64,000 nt of DNA, taken from assembly GCF_030518795.1 (NCBI RefSeq), contig NZ_CP130427.1:3968001-4032000 (forward strand), given 5' to 3'. Position 1 is the first letter of the stretch. The number at the start of each line of letters is the position of its first letter. Below the pieces are notes generated by a model. The model had not been told where the DNA came from. It saw only the letters and a list, made by a program, of their open reading frames with translations, and did no database searches. The DNA is from Micromonospora sp. NBRC 110009. GTDB taxonomy: Bacteria > Actinomycetota > Actinomycetes > Mycobacteriales > Micromonosporaceae. The position numbers were made by a program, and so were the translations under genes. Shown one piece after another: positions 16,351-25,194 of this stretch.

Positions 16351-17571
16351 GTGGCGGTGCGGGCGGTCGTGGTGGAGGCCGACGGCGGGTCCCGGGGCAA
16401 CCCGGGGCCGGCCGGCTACGGCGCGTTGGTCCGGGACCCGGAGACCGGCGAGGTGCTGGTCGAGCGCTCCGAGGCGATCGGCACGACCACCAACAACGTC
16501 GCCGAGTACCGGGGCCTGATCGCCGGGCTGGAGGCCGCCGCCGAGCTGGGCGCGGTCGAGGTCGAGGCGCGGATGGACTCCAAGCTGGTGGTCGAGCAGA
16601 TGTGCGGCCGCTGGCAGATCAAGCACCCGGGGCTGCGGCCGCTCGCCGCGCAGGCGGCCGCCCTGGTCGGCCGCTTCGACAGCGTACGGTTCAGCTGGGT
16701 CCCCCGGGAGCGCAACCGGCACGCCGACGCGCTGGCCAACGCGGCGATGGATGCCGCCGCCGGCCGGGCCCCGGCCCGCCCGGCCGTGGAATCGCCGCGG
16801 ATCGTGGAGCCGCCCCGCGAGGTCGCCGGTCCCGACTCGGCCGCCCGCGCCGCCGCCCGTGAGGTGGCCGCCCGGGCCGCCACCGACCGGGTCACCGGCA
16901 CCGACCCGGCCACCACGCCCGCCTCCTGGGAGCCGCGGCCCGCCGAGGAGGCCACCCGGCTGATCCTGGTCCGGCACGGTGAGACCGAGCGGACCGTGCA
17001 GAAGCGCTACTCGGGTCGCGGGGACGTCCCGCTCACCGACCGGGGCCGGGCCCAGGCCCGGGCCACCGCCGCCCGGGTGGCCGCCCTGGCGCCGTCCGTC
17101 GCGGCCGTGCTCAGTTCCCCGCTGTCCCGGTGTACGGCGACCGCCGAGGCGATCGCCGCGCTGGTCGGCAAGCCCCCGGTACGCCCCGACGACGACCTGA
17201 TCGAGTGCGACTTCGGGGCCTGGGAGGGGCGCACCTTCGCCGAGGTACGCGAGGGCTGGGCGGGGGAGTTGGACGCCTGGCTCGCCTCCACCCGGGTGGC
17301 CCCGCCGCAGGGCGAGTCGTTCACCGCGGTCGCCGAGCGGACCGGCCGAGCGGTGGAGCGGCTGCGCGCGGCGTACCCGGGGGAGACCGTCGTGGTGGTC
17401 TCGCACGTCTCGCCGATCAAGCTGGTGCTGCGCGACGCCCTGGCGGCCGGCGACGCCTTCCTGCACCGCCTCTACCTGGACACCGCCGGCATCTCGGTGC
17501 TGGACCTGTACCCGGACGGCGGCGTCGCCGTCCGGTCGGTGAACGACACCGCGCACCTCGCCGACCGCTGA
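16351..17571 (+). CDS. Bifunctional RNase H / acid phosphatase (CobC-like)
   Basis: A 406-residue two-domain enzyme. Residues 1-135 are a type I RNase H with the acidic catalytic set in EADGGSRGNPGPAG, NNVAEYRGLI, RMDSKLVVEQ and RNRHADALAN; it should cleave RNA in RNA/DNA hybrids. A proline/alanine linker (about 135-205) leads to a histidine phosphatase domain with LVRHGETE (catalytic His) and a late VSHVSPIK. The same fusion is known in mycobacteria, where the phosphatase part has alpha-ribazole phosphatase (CobC) activity. GTG 16351 lies 5 nt after the previous stop, closing the Nif3/zinc-ribbon operon. Confidence 0.9.
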   Translation: MAVRAVVVEADGGSRGNPGPAGYGALVRDPETGEVLVERSEAIGTTTNNVAEYRGLIAGLEAAAELGAVEVEARMDSKLVVEQMCGRWQIKHPGLRPLAAQAAALVGRFDSVRFSWVPRERNRHADALANAAMDAAAGRAPARPAVESPRIVEPPREVAGPDSAARAAAREVAARAATDRVTGTDPATTPASWEPRPAEEATRLILVRHGETERTVQKRYSGRGDVPLTDRGRAQARATAARVAALAPSVAAVLSSPLSRCTATAEAIAALVGKPPVRPDDDLIECDFGAWEGRTFAEVREGWAGELDAWLASTRVAPPQGESFTAVAERTGRAVERLRAAYPGETVVVVSHVSPIKLVLRDALAAGDAFLHRLYLDTAGISVLDLYPDGGVAVRSVNDTAHLADR

Positions 17572-17679
17572 CCTCGGCAGCCACCCCGGCCGCCCGTTCT
17601 CGCCGTTCGGCGCACGCGGGCGGCCGCTCGGCGCAACGGGGTCATCCGGCTGAACGTGACCGCCTTCACAGGGTCGTAG

Positions 17680-17717
17680 CCTCCGGCCGTCACATGGCAA
17701 GTTACGACTACCGGAGG
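17680..17717 (+). promoter_or_regulatory. Possible RBS-masking hairpin upstream of the symporter operon
   Basis: CCTCCGG at 17680-17686 is the exact complement of CCGGAGG at 17711-17717, which contains the ribosome binding site of the DUF3311 gene (ATG 17726). Pairing would leave a 24-nt loop and hide the site. The same area also repeats GTCACATGGC (17689-17698 and 17721-17730), the second copy containing the true start. This could be a translational switch for the transporter operon or chance in GC-rich DNA. Confidence 0.35.
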
Positions 17718-17725
17718 TGTGTCAC

Positions 17726-17968
17726 ATGGCTGCACCAGAACCGGAGGCGCCGACAACGGCGCGATCCAGGGCGAAGGACCACAGCCCCTGGAACTGGTTG
17801 CTCTTCATTCCGATCGTGGTGCCGCTGATCCCGGCCTTCTTCAACGCCGACTCACCCCGGCTGTTCGGGTTCCCGCGCTTCTACTGGCTGCAACTGGCCT
17901 GGATCATCCTCGGCGTGGCCACCACCACGCTCGTCTACCAGATGACCAAGAAGCGGGGTGATCGGTGA
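17726..17968 (+). CDS. DUF3311 small membrane protein
   Basis: An 80-residue protein with two predicted membrane helices (about residues 22-39 and 52-71) and a lysine/arginine C-terminus. DUF3311 proteins are small subunit-like partners encoded just before sodium:solute symporters, as here: the stop overlaps the symporter start. ATG 17726 is chosen because GGAGG ends 8 nt before it; an in-frame GTG at 17717 lies inside that ribosome binding site. Confidence 0.87.
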   Translation: MAAPEPEAPTTARSRAKDHSPWNWLLFIPIVVPLIPAFFNADSPRLFGFPRFYWLQLAWIILGVATTTLVYQMTKKRGDR

Positions 17969-19623
17969 TGTGGCGTGACCACCTGACCGAGATCATCGTC
18001 TTCACGATCCTCTTTTTGCTGGTCAGTGCGATGGGTTTCGTGGCGGCCCGGTGGCGTGCGCCGCGCGACATGGCGCACCTCGACGAGTGGGGGCTGGGCG
18101 GCCGCAGCTTCGGCGGCTGGATCACCTGGTTCCTGGTCGGCGGTGACCTCTACACCGCGTACACGTTCGTGGCGGTGCCGGCGCTGATCTTCGGGGCCGG
18201 TGCGGCGGGCTTCTTCGCTGTGCCCTACACGATCGTCATCTACCCGTTGGTGTTCCTGGTGCTCTGCCGGCTCTGGTCGGTGTCGCACCGGCACGGCTTC
18301 GTCACCCCGGCGGACTTCGTCCGCAACCGGTTCGACTCGCCGATCCTGGCGCTGCTGATCGCGATCACCGGCATCGTGGCCACCATGCCGTACATCGCCC
18401 TGCAGCTGGTCGGCATCGAGGCGGTGCTCAAGACCATGGGCGTGACCGGGGACAGCGCGGTGGCCCGGCACCTGCCGATCATCATCGCGTTCGCGATCCT
18501 GGCCGCGTACACGTACCAGTCCGGGCTGCGCGCGCCGGCGCTGATCGCGTTCGTCAAGGACTCGCTGATCTACATCGTGATCCTGGTGGCGGTCTTCTAC
18601 CTGCCGTACAAGCTCGGCGGGTGGGGCCACATCTTCGACGTGGCCGACGCGAAGTTCAAGGCGAGTCCCGCGCCCGGTGACGGCATCCTGCTCAACGCCA
18701 ACAACCAGCTCCAGTACGTCACCCTGGCGTTCGGCTCGGCGCTGGCGCTGTTCCTCTACCCGCACAGCATCACCGGCGTGCTGGCCAGCCGGAACCGGGA
18801 CGTGATCAAGCGGAACATGTCCGCGCTGCCGGCGTACAGCCTGCTGCTCGGCCTGATCGCGCTGCTCGGCTACATGGCCATCGCGGCCAACGTGAAGCCG
18901 CTGCCCGGGGCGAAGGCCGGCAGCGTGGACGGCAACACCGTGGTGCCGCTGCTCTTCGACAGCCAGTTCCCGAACTGGTTCGCGGGCGTGGCCTACGCGG
19001 CCATCGGCATCGGGGCGCTGGTGCCGGCGGCGATCATGTCGATCGCGGCGGCCAACCTGTTCACCCGCAACATCTACAAGGAGTACCTGAAGCGGGACGC
19101 CACCCCGGCGCAGGAGGCGAACATCTCGAAGATCACCTCGCTGGTGGTGAAGGTCGGCGCGGTGGCCTGCATCGTCTTCCTCGACCCGCAGTTCTCCATC
19201 GACCTGCAGCTCATCGGCGGCGTGATCATCCTCCAGACGCTGCCGGCGGTGGCCCTGGGCCTCTACACCCGCTGGTTCCACCGGGGTGCGCTGATCGCCG
19301 GCTGGGTGGCCGGCATGGGCCTGGGCATGTGGATGCTCTACCAGGTCGCGAACCCGGCCACCGGCAAGAAGCACTTCGCCGGATCGGCCTTCCCGCTCTC
19401 CGAGTTCGGCTTCGACACCAAGAAGACGATCTACGTCGGGATCGTGGCGGTGCTGGTCAACCTGGCGGTGGCCGCGCTGGTGACCCTGGCGCTGCGGGCG
19501 GCGAAGGTGGCCGACGGGGTGGACGGCACCGCCCCGGACGACTACTTCGTCGACGAGGGTGACCCGCGGGTCACCCCCGGCCCCGAGCGCGACGCCGACT
19601 CCGCCCGCGAGCCGGTCGCCTGA
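17968..19623 (+). CDS. Sodium:solute symporter (SSS family, monocarboxylate-type)
   Basis: A 551-residue membrane transporter with about 13 helices. It belongs to the sodium:solute symporter family and resembles MctP-like monocarboxylate carriers that come with a DUF3311 partner. Visible features are EWGLGGRSFGGWITWFLVGG near residues 35-54, GFVTPADFVRNRF in the loop around 112, and LFLYPHSITGVLASRNRDV in the middle. The last 40 residues are an acidic cytoplasmic tail. ATG 17968 overlaps the previous stop (TGATG); the GTG one codon upstream is equally possible. The substrate is inferred only by family. Confidence 0.87.
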   Translation: MWRDHLTEIIVFTILFLLVSAMGFVAARWRAPRDMAHLDEWGLGGRSFGGWITWFLVGGDLYTAYTFVAVPALIFGAGAAGFFAVPYTIVIYPLVFLVLCRLWSVSHRHGFVTPADFVRNRFDSPILALLIAITGIVATMPYIALQLVGIEAVLKTMGVTGDSAVARHLPIIIAFAILAAYTYQSGLRAPALIAFVKDSLIYIVILVAVFYLPYKLGGWGHIFDVADAKFKASPAPGDGILLNANNQLQYVTLAFGSALALFLYPHSITGVLASRNRDVIKRNMSALPAYSLLLGLIALLGYMAIAANVKPLPGAKAGSVDGNTVVPLLFDSQFPNWFAGVAYAAIGIGALVPAAIMSIAAANLFTRNIYKEYLKRDATPAQEANISKITSLVVKVGAVACIVFLDPQFSIDLQLIGGVIILQTLPAVALGLYTRWFHRGALIAGWVAGMGLGMWMLYQVANPATGKKHFAGSAFPLSEFGFDTKKTIYVGIVAVLVNLAVAALVTLALRAAKVADGVDGTAPDDYFVDEGDPRVTPGPERDADSAREPVA

Positions 19624-19624
19624 A

Positions 19625-19674
19625 AGCAGGGGCCCCCTGTTAACGCCTCGCGTTGTACAGGGGGCCCCTCCTAA
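19625..19674. repeat. Dispersed GC-rich palindrome, copy B (bidirectional terminator position)
   Basis: This is the best-formed copy: AGCAGGGGCCCCCTGTTAAC, a short core, then ACAGGGGGCCCCTCCTAACA. The arms pair into a strong hairpin. It begins right after the symporter stop and lies between that gene and the converging MarR gene, so it is placed to stop transcription from both sides. Confidence 0.75.
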
Positions 19675-19692
19675 CAGCCCGGGGCGCCGCGC

Positions 19693-20160
19693 TCAGCGGC
19701 GCCGGTTGCGCGCGTCGAGGGCCTCGTTGAGCCGGTGCAGCAGGTCGGCGAGGGTGTCCCGGTCCTCGCCGGTCCAGCCGGCCAGGATGTCGCCGTAGAG
19801 CCGGGTGCGGGCGGCCCGGACCGCGGCCATCCGCTGGAGGCCGGCGGGGGTCGGCGAGATCACCGTGCCGCGCCCGTCGGCCGGGTCGGGGGTACGCGCG
19901 ATCAGCCCGTCCCGCTGCATCGCGGAGACCTGTCGGGTGACCGTGGAGCCGTCCAGGTTCAGCCGGGCGGCCAGGGCCGAGACGTTCTGCGGGCCGGCCT
20001 TGTCCAGGTGCCGCAGGATCACGTACGCGGCCCGGTCCAGCACCCGGTGCTCCGCGGTGCCGGTGGCCCGGCGGGTCGCCTCGCCCAGCCGCATGAGCAG
20101 CGCGACCTCGGTCTCGATCCGCCCGAGTGTGACCTCTTCGGTGTTGGCGTCGTCCCTCAT
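19693..20160 (-). CDS. MarR-family transcriptional regulator
   Basis: A 155-residue winged-helix regulator. The DNA-binding part includes NVSALAARLNLDGSTVTRQV (about residues 59-78), followed by the wing with RTPDPADGRGTVISPTPAG. It diverges from an MFS exporter gene and very probably represses it, and itself, from the operator between them, releasing on binding a small molecule. I chose the ATG at 20160: the longer form starting at 20175 would overlap the operator. Confidence 0.87.
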   Translation of the reverse strand: MRDDANTEEVTLGRIETEVALLMRLGEATRRATGTAEHRVLDRAAYVILRHLDKAGPQNVSALAARLNLDGSTVTRQVSAMQRDGLIARTPDPADGRGTVISPTPAGLQRMAAVRAARTRLYGDILAGWTGEDRDTLADLLHRLNEALDARNRRR

Positions 20161-20163
20161 AGC

Positions 20164-20196
20164 TGTATGATACAACTGAATTACCTGTACGATACA
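20164..20196. promoter_or_regulatory. Twin-dyad MarR operator
   Basis: Two nearly identical dyads, TGTATGATACA (20164-20174) and TGTACGATACA (20186-20196), lie 22 bp apart centre to centre, two turns of the helix, so two dimers would bind the same face. The whole stretch is itself nearly symmetric, starting AGCTGTAT and ending ATACAGCT. It covers the likely promoters of both divergent genes. Confidence 0.7.
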
Positions 20197-20216
20197 GCTA
20201 TCTGGGAGGTTGCGGA

Positions 20217-21449
20217 GTGGATCGGCGTTCCGAACCCAACCGCAGTGCCATCTACGCCACCACGCTGGTGGCCTTCCTCGCCATCGCCGGCATCGCCGTG
20301 GTGGACCCGATCCTGCCCGCCATCGGCGAGGCCATCGGGGTCACCGCCTGGCAGGTCGAGCTGCTCTTCACCGCGTACATCGCGGTGATGGCGGTCGGCA
20401 TGATCCCGGCGACCCTGGCCAGCGGGAAGTTCGGCTTCAAACCGGTGCTGATCACCGGCGTCTCGGTGGTCGGCCTGGCCGCCATCCTCGCGTCGTTCAG
20501 CAACGACATCGTCCAGCTCTCCGCGCTGCGCGGCGTCTGGGGCCTGGGCAACGCGATGTTCTTCGCCACCGCCATGGTGGTGCTGGTCAACCTGGCCAAC
20601 GACCGGGAATGGGTGGTCGGCCTCTTCGAGACCGCGCTCGGCCTCGGCTTCGCCGTCGGCCCGCTGATCGGCGGCCTGCTCGGCGAGGTGAGCTGGCGGC
20701 TGCCCTTCTTCGTCTGCGGCGTCTTCATGGTGCTGGCGCTCGCCGTGGCGTCCCGCAAGCTCCGCGAGCCCGCCACCAAGCTGCCGCCCGTGAAGGTCGG
20801 CTCGATCTTCGCCACCTACCGCAAGCCGGCGTTCATCACCCTCTGCGTGGTCACCGCGGCGTACAACTTCGTCTTCTTCGTGGTGCTCGGCTACACGCCG
20901 CTCTACCTGCACCTGGACGTCATCCCGCTGGGGCTGGCCTTCACCGGCTGGGGCCTCGGCCTGGCCGCCGGCATCCTGCTGATCGGCCACCGGCTGGCGC
21001 ACCGGATCGGCGCCGTACAGACCGTCGGCGTCGCGATCGCCGGCCTGCTGATCTGCATGGTCCTCTTCGCCACCTCCACCGGCACCGCCATGTCGCTCGT
21101 CGTGCTGGTGCTCGCCGGCCTGTTCATGGGCCTGGCCAACGCCAACCTCACCGACCTGGCGCTCGGCCTCGGCTCCAGCGACCGCCGGGTCGCCACCGGC
21201 GCGTTCAACCTGGTCCGCTGGGGTGCCGCCGCGCCGGCCCCGATCATCTCCGGCAAGCTCGCCGAGCACAGCCTGGCCCTGCCGTTCTGGGTCGGCTTCG
21301 GGGTGCTCGCCGTGGGCGTGCTGGTCTACCTCGCCTTCGCGCACCTGATGGCCGCCGGCTACGGCGAGCGGGTGCTCTGGTCCCGGTGGAACTCGGCCGC
21401 CCGGCGCAACGAGCACGCGCCGGAGGAGCCGGTCGGCGAGGCCTACTGA
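20217..21449 (+). CDS. MFS transporter, probable drug or metabolite exporter
   Basis: A 410-residue transporter with 12 predicted membrane helices. It opens with YATTLVAFLAIAGIAVVDPI and has the family's GPLIGGLLGEVSWRLPFF segment between helices 5 and 6. GTG 20217 is 7 nt after GGGAGG. Divergence from a MarR regulator with a twin operator suggests substrate-induced export; the substrate is unknown. A strong terminator follows the stop. Confidence 0.87.
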   Translation: MDRRSEPNRSAIYATTLVAFLAIAGIAVVDPILPAIGEAIGVTAWQVELLFTAYIAVMAVGMIPATLASGKFGFKPVLITGVSVVGLAAILASFSNDIVQLSALRGVWGLGNAMFFATAMVVLVNLANDREWVVGLFETALGLGFAVGPLIGGLLGEVSWRLPFFVCGVFMVLALAVASRKLREPATKLPPVKVGSIFATYRKPAFITLCVVTAAYNFVFFVVLGYTPLYLHLDVIPLGLAFTGWGLGLAAGILLIGHRLAHRIGAVQTVGVAIAGLLICMVLFATSTGTAMSLVVLVLAGLFMGLANANLTDLALGLGSSDRRVATGAFNLVRWGAAAPAPIISGKLAEHSLALPFWVGFGVLAVGVLVYLAFAHLMAAGYGERVLWSRWNSAARRNEHAPEEPVGEAY

Positions 21450-21466
21450 CCTTCGTCCCTCCTGGT

Positions 21467-21504
21467 CGAACCGCCCCGGCGCAGCGTCGCGCCGGGGCGG
21501 TTCG
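21467..21504. terminator. Perfect 16-bp hairpin terminator between convergent genes
   Basis: CGAACCGCCCCGGCGC at 21467-21482 and its exact complement at 21489-21504 form a 16-bp stem with a 6-nt loop. It lies 18 nt after the MFS stop and 14 nt beyond the end of the TauE-like gene on the other strand. There is no strong U-run, as is usual for actinomycete terminators. Confidence 0.8.
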
Positions 21505-21518
21505 GCGTCCGGGACGGG

Positions 21519-22280
21519 TCAGCTCAGCGCGCGCGTGAGCAGGTAGAGGCCGATCACCGTGCCGAAGACCACGATGAGGGTCCGCAGCACCACCGGCGGA
21601 AGCCGGCGGACCAGCCGGGCGCCCACGTACCCGCCGACCAGGGTGGCCGGCGCGACGACCGCGACCGCCGCCCAGTCCACCGGGCCGAAGAGCGCGAACA
21701 CCACCAGCGTGGTCAGCCCCACCACCGCCGAGAGCAGGTTCTTGATGGCGCTGACCCGGGCCAGGGTGGTGTCCAGCACCAGGGCCAGGCCGGCCACCAG
21801 CATCACCCCGAGCGCGGCGCCGAAGTAGCCGCCGTACACCGTGCCCACGGCGACCATGGCCTGCACGGTGACGGTACGGCGGCGCGGGCTCAGGTGGGCC
21901 GGATGCCCGACCAGCCGGCGCAGCGGATCCTGGAAGGCCAGCAGGGCGGTCGCGCCCAGCACCAGGAACGGCACCACCAGCTCGAACGCCCGCGCGGGCG
22001 TGGCCAGGAGTAGCACGCACCCGACGGCCGTGCCGAGCACGGCGGTGGGCAGCAGGGGCCACAACGCCCGGCCGCGCGGCAGGTCCATCCGGCTGCCCGC
22101 GACGCTGGCCACGTAGCCGGGGAAGACCGACACCGAGTTGCTGACGTTCGCGGGCACCGGAGGCAGGCCGGTCGCGATCAGCGCCGGGAAGGTGATCAGG
22201 GAGCCGCCCCCGGCCACCGCGTTCACCGTGCCCGCGGCGAGACCGGCGGCGACCAGCAGCGCGGCGTCGGAGAGGTCCAT
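21519..22280 (-). CDS. TauE/SafE-family membrane transporter
   Basis: A 253-residue membrane protein with about 7-8 helices in two related halves. The first half has LAAGTVNAVAGGGSLITFPA (about residues 15-34) and the second AMVAVGTVYGGYFGAALGVM (about 135-154), the two glycine-rich repeats typical of TauE/SafE exporters of sulfite, sulfoacetate or other organic anions. No sulfur metabolism gene is nearby, so the substrate is open. It is divergent from the sigma-factor gene. Confidence 0.85.
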   Translation of the reverse strand: MDLSDAALLVAAGLAAGTVNAVAGGGSLITFPALIATGLPPVPANVSNSVSVFPGYVASVAGSRMDLPRGRALWPLLPTAVLGTAVGCVLLLATPARAFELVVPFLVLGATALLAFQDPLRRLVGHPAHLSPRRRTVTVQAMVAVGTVYGGYFGAALGVMLVAGLALVLDTTLARVSAIKNLLSAVVGLTTLVVFALFGPVDWAAVAVVAPATLVGGYVGARLVRRLPPVVLRTLIVVFGTVIGLYLLTRALS

Positions 22281-22404
22281 GATCCCCAGAGGCTAGTACG
22301 ACCCGGCGGGAACTCAACTTTTCGCTACATTGTCGCGTCGTTCCCATCGACAGGGGCCTGACGAAGGGAGCGAGCCGTGCGTCGTCACGACGAGGGGTCG
22401 GCCG

Positions 22405-22914
22405 GTGGATGACCCGGAGTTCCGCGAGTTCGTGCAGGCCCGCTACACCGACCTGCTGCGCACCGCGTACCTGCTGACCGGCGACCGGGACGCCGCGCAG
22501 GACCTGGTGCACGAGGCGTTGCTGAAGGTGATGCGGCACTGGCGGCGGGTCGACGAACCGATGGCGTACGTGCGGCGGGCGATGGTGAACGAGCGGACCA
22601 GTCGCTGGCGCCGCATCGGGCTGCGGGAGCTGCTCACCTCGACGGTGCCGGACCGGGTCGGCCCGGACAGCACCGACGGGGTGGCCGTCCGGGACGAACT
22701 GCTCGCCGCGCTGGACCGGCTGCCGGTCCGGATGCGCACCGTGCTGGTGCTGCGCTACTGGGAGGACCTGCCCGAGGCGGAGGTGGCGGCGGTCATGGAC
22801 TGCTCCCTCGGGACGGTGAAGAGCCAGGCGGCCCGCGGGCTGGCCCGGCTGCGGGAGGTGCTGGCCGCGCCGCGGCCGCGGGTGGCCGGCGGGTTGCTGG
22901 GGGAGCGGGCATGA
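22405..22914 (+). CDS. SigE-family ECF RNA polymerase sigma factor
   Basis: A 169-residue group IV sigma factor. Region 2 is FVQARYTDLLRTAYLLTGDR through AAQDLVHEALLKV (about residues 8-40), and region 4 has RLPVRMRTVLVLRYWEDLPE with AAVMDCSLGTVKSQAARGL as the promoter -35 recognition helix-turn-helix. GTG 22405 follows GAGGGG by 8 nt and gives the normal family length. Its stop overlaps the start of a membrane protein gene (ATGA), which is the usual place for a regulator of the sigma factor. Confidence 0.87.
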   Translation: MDDPEFREFVQARYTDLLRTAYLLTGDRDAAQDLVHEALLKVMRHWRRVDEPMAYVRRAMVNERTSRWRRIGLRELLTSTVPDRVGPDSTDGVAVRDELLAALDRLPVRMRTVLVLRYWEDLPEAEVAAVMDCSLGTVKSQAARGLARLREVLAAPRPRVAGGLLGERA

Positions 22915-24356
22915 GCGTGGACGAACTGCGGGCGGGGCTGGCCCGGATCGCCGAAACGGTGGTGCCGGGCCCCGATCCGTACGAGCGACTGATGCGCCAC
23001 GCGCGACGGCGCTGCCGGCGTCGGTTCGCGGGCCTCGGGGCGGCGGTGGCCGCGGTCCTGGTGGCGGCGCTGGCGGGTCCGGCGGCGCTCACCGCGGCGG
23101 ACCTGCGGCCGAGGGTGGACGACTCCCGGATCGGGCACGGTCACCGGATCGACTCGACGTGGAGCAGGCGTCTGATCGACTCACCGACCCGGGGAAGCCT
23201 GGCCGGGGACCAGGCCTTCGTCGCCAAGGTGGCGCGCCTCTTCGACCGGCGACGGGCCGAGGTGTTGATGGCCGACGACCTGCCCACGGTGAAGGTGCTC
23301 TACGCCGACGAGTCCGCCGGGTTCCGGCAGGTGGTGCTGGTCTACCACTCGGCGACGGCGGCGGCCCTGGTGAGCCGGGAGGGCCCGGTCGGCGCGTCAC
23401 CGGACCGGCTGTTGCGGGGCGACGGGCTGAGCAACGCGCCGGTCGACCCGTTCAATCTCCTCAGCGCTGCCTCCGGGACGCCCGGTGCCCAGCGGCAGTG
23501 GCTGCTCGGGCTGGCCCCCGCCGGCTGCCGGGTCTCCCTGGGCCGGACCGCGCACCCCGACGACCTCGGGCTGCGGCGGCAGTGGCAAGCGGTGCCCACC
23601 GACGGCTACGTCCTGGTCGACCAGGCGTCGACTGACGGCTGGTGGCGGGTCGAGTGCGACGGACAGGTCCGGCAGGAAGGGCCGATGTGGTTCGCCGAGA
23701 CGGACGGCCCCGCAAACGACGGGGCGTATCCGGACGACGGCCGGTGGGCATCGAGTGCGGAACCGCCCAACCCGACGGTGGCCCGGCAGGCCGGGCGGAT
23801 GTACGCGGCCCTGGCCCGCCAGTCCGGCCTGGTCGACGCGGCGCGGCCGGTGATCCGGTGGTCCGGCCGGCTCGACACCGCCGGCGGCGCGGCGGTGCTG
23901 CTCGCCGCCCCGGGGAAGGGGCCCCTCCTGCTCCAGGCGGGCGACAGCGGGGCCGCCCCGCTGGCGGCCCTCGCCACGACCCGGGACCCGGCCCCGACCG
24001 AGCCCGCGGCGCCCGCCGGCCCGCTGCGCTCGCCGCTGGTGGCCACCGGCTACGCCCCGGCGGACGACCTGCTGGCGGTCCGGGTGCCGGCCAGCGACGG
24101 CGACCGGGCGGTGCTCACCGACCAGCTGTTCGTGGTGCCCGGCGAGGGCGTGAGCCGGATCGAGGCGGTCGCCGACGGGAAGGTCCGGGCGAGCGCGGCC
24201 GTGACCGGCGGGGCAGCTTTGCTCACCCTGCCCGTCGGCAGTCCCGTCCTGCTGCGCGGGCTCGATCGGGAGGGCGTGGTGCGCTCGTCCGGCCCGCTGC
24301 ACGAACCGGCCACCGGTGAGCGGATCTTCAACGAGCCGCTCGTGTCGAACTGGTAG
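22911..24356 (+). CDS. Membrane-anchored protein paired with the sigma factor
   Basis: A 481-residue protein with a short basic cytoplasmic N-terminus (about 1-37), one membrane helix (about 38-62, GLGAAVAAVLVAALAG) and a large extracytoplasmic domain. This layout and the 4-nt overlap with the sigma gene suggest it modulates the sigma factor or responds to the same signal. I see no zinc-binding anti-sigma motif in the N-terminus, so calling it an anti-sigma factor would go too far. The outer domain is not recognised. Confidence 0.65.
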   Translation: MSVDELRAGLARIAETVVPGPDPYERLMRHARRRCRRRFAGLGAAVAAVLVAALAGPAALTAADLRPRVDDSRIGHGHRIDSTWSRRLIDSPTRGSLAGDQAFVAKVARLFDRRRAEVLMADDLPTVKVLYADESAGFRQVVLVYHSATAAALVSREGPVGASPDRLLRGDGLSNAPVDPFNLLSAASGTPGAQRQWLLGLAPAGCRVSLGRTAHPDDLGLRRQWQAVPTDGYVLVDQASTDGWWRVECDGQVRQEGPMWFAETDGPANDGAYPDDGRWASSAEPPNPTVARQAGRMYAALARQSGLVDAARPVIRWSGRLDTAGGAAVLLAAPGKGPLLLQAGDSGAAPLAALATTRDPAPTEPAAPAGPLRSPLVATGYAPADDLLAVRVPASDGDRAVLTDQLFVVPGEGVSRIEAVADGKVRASAAVTGGAALLTLPVGSPVLLRGLDREGVVRSSGPLHEPATGERIFNEPLVSNW

Positions 24357-24422
24357 CGCGTGTCCGGTACGGGGGCGTCCGGCCCGGTGCCGGGGCGGAA
24401 ATGGGCGGGGCGGGCCCGTCGT

Positions 24423-24434
24423 TAGGATGAGTGC
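24423..24434 (+). promoter_or_regulatory. Promoter -10 box of rnpB
   Basis: TAGGAT at 24423-24428 fits the actinomycete -10 consensus (TAnnnT) and lies about 7 nt before the inferred 5' end of RNase P RNA. A -35 element is less clear. Confidence 0.5.
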
Positions 24435-24856
<422 letters not shown>

Positions 24857-24861
24857 CCACC

Positions 24862-24900
24862 AGGCCAGCCGCCCTAACATGGTGGCTGGCCTGCCGTTTC
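24862..24900 (+). terminator. rnpB terminator carried on the island side
   Basis: AGGCCAGCC (24862-24870) pairs with GGCTGGCCT (24884-24892), followed by the T-rich GCCGTTTCTTC. It directly follows the left attachment repeat, so it came with the island and now ends rnpB transcription. Confidence 0.65.
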
Positions 24901-25194
24901 TTCATGTACTGCTGGTCGTCCTCGGTCATCTTTGGTCGGCGCTTGACGGCCCAGCAACGGCCCAGGCGGCCCACAGGCGGCCCGCAGCACCGTCAGTTTG
25001 GAAGAGCGTGCTCAACCGGTCGCGATGCCCGAAACGCCTGCGGCCGGCGGTGGAGCGTTGTGCCCCTGGTGCCCGCTCGTGACCGCTGCGTTTCCCGAGT
25101 ACTGGCCCGTGGATGGCCCGGCTCAGCCCTCGGACTTGCAGAGGTCACGGTCGCCCTGCGTGGGCGATCGATGTTGGCTCGTATCCTGCGGGCC
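24893..25194. other. Left end of the island, no gene recognised
   Basis: About 300 bases after the rnpB terminator. Open frames exist on both strands but none has a family signature or a ribosome binding site. A promoter for the following small gene is likely in the last 50 bases. Confidence 0.35.

Noticed and set aside
22911..24356. Calling the membrane protein after the sigma factor an anti-sigma factor
   Set aside because: Its position and layout fit, but no zinc-binding HxxxCxxC motif or other anti-sigma signature is visible in the N-terminus, so only a general pairing is reported.
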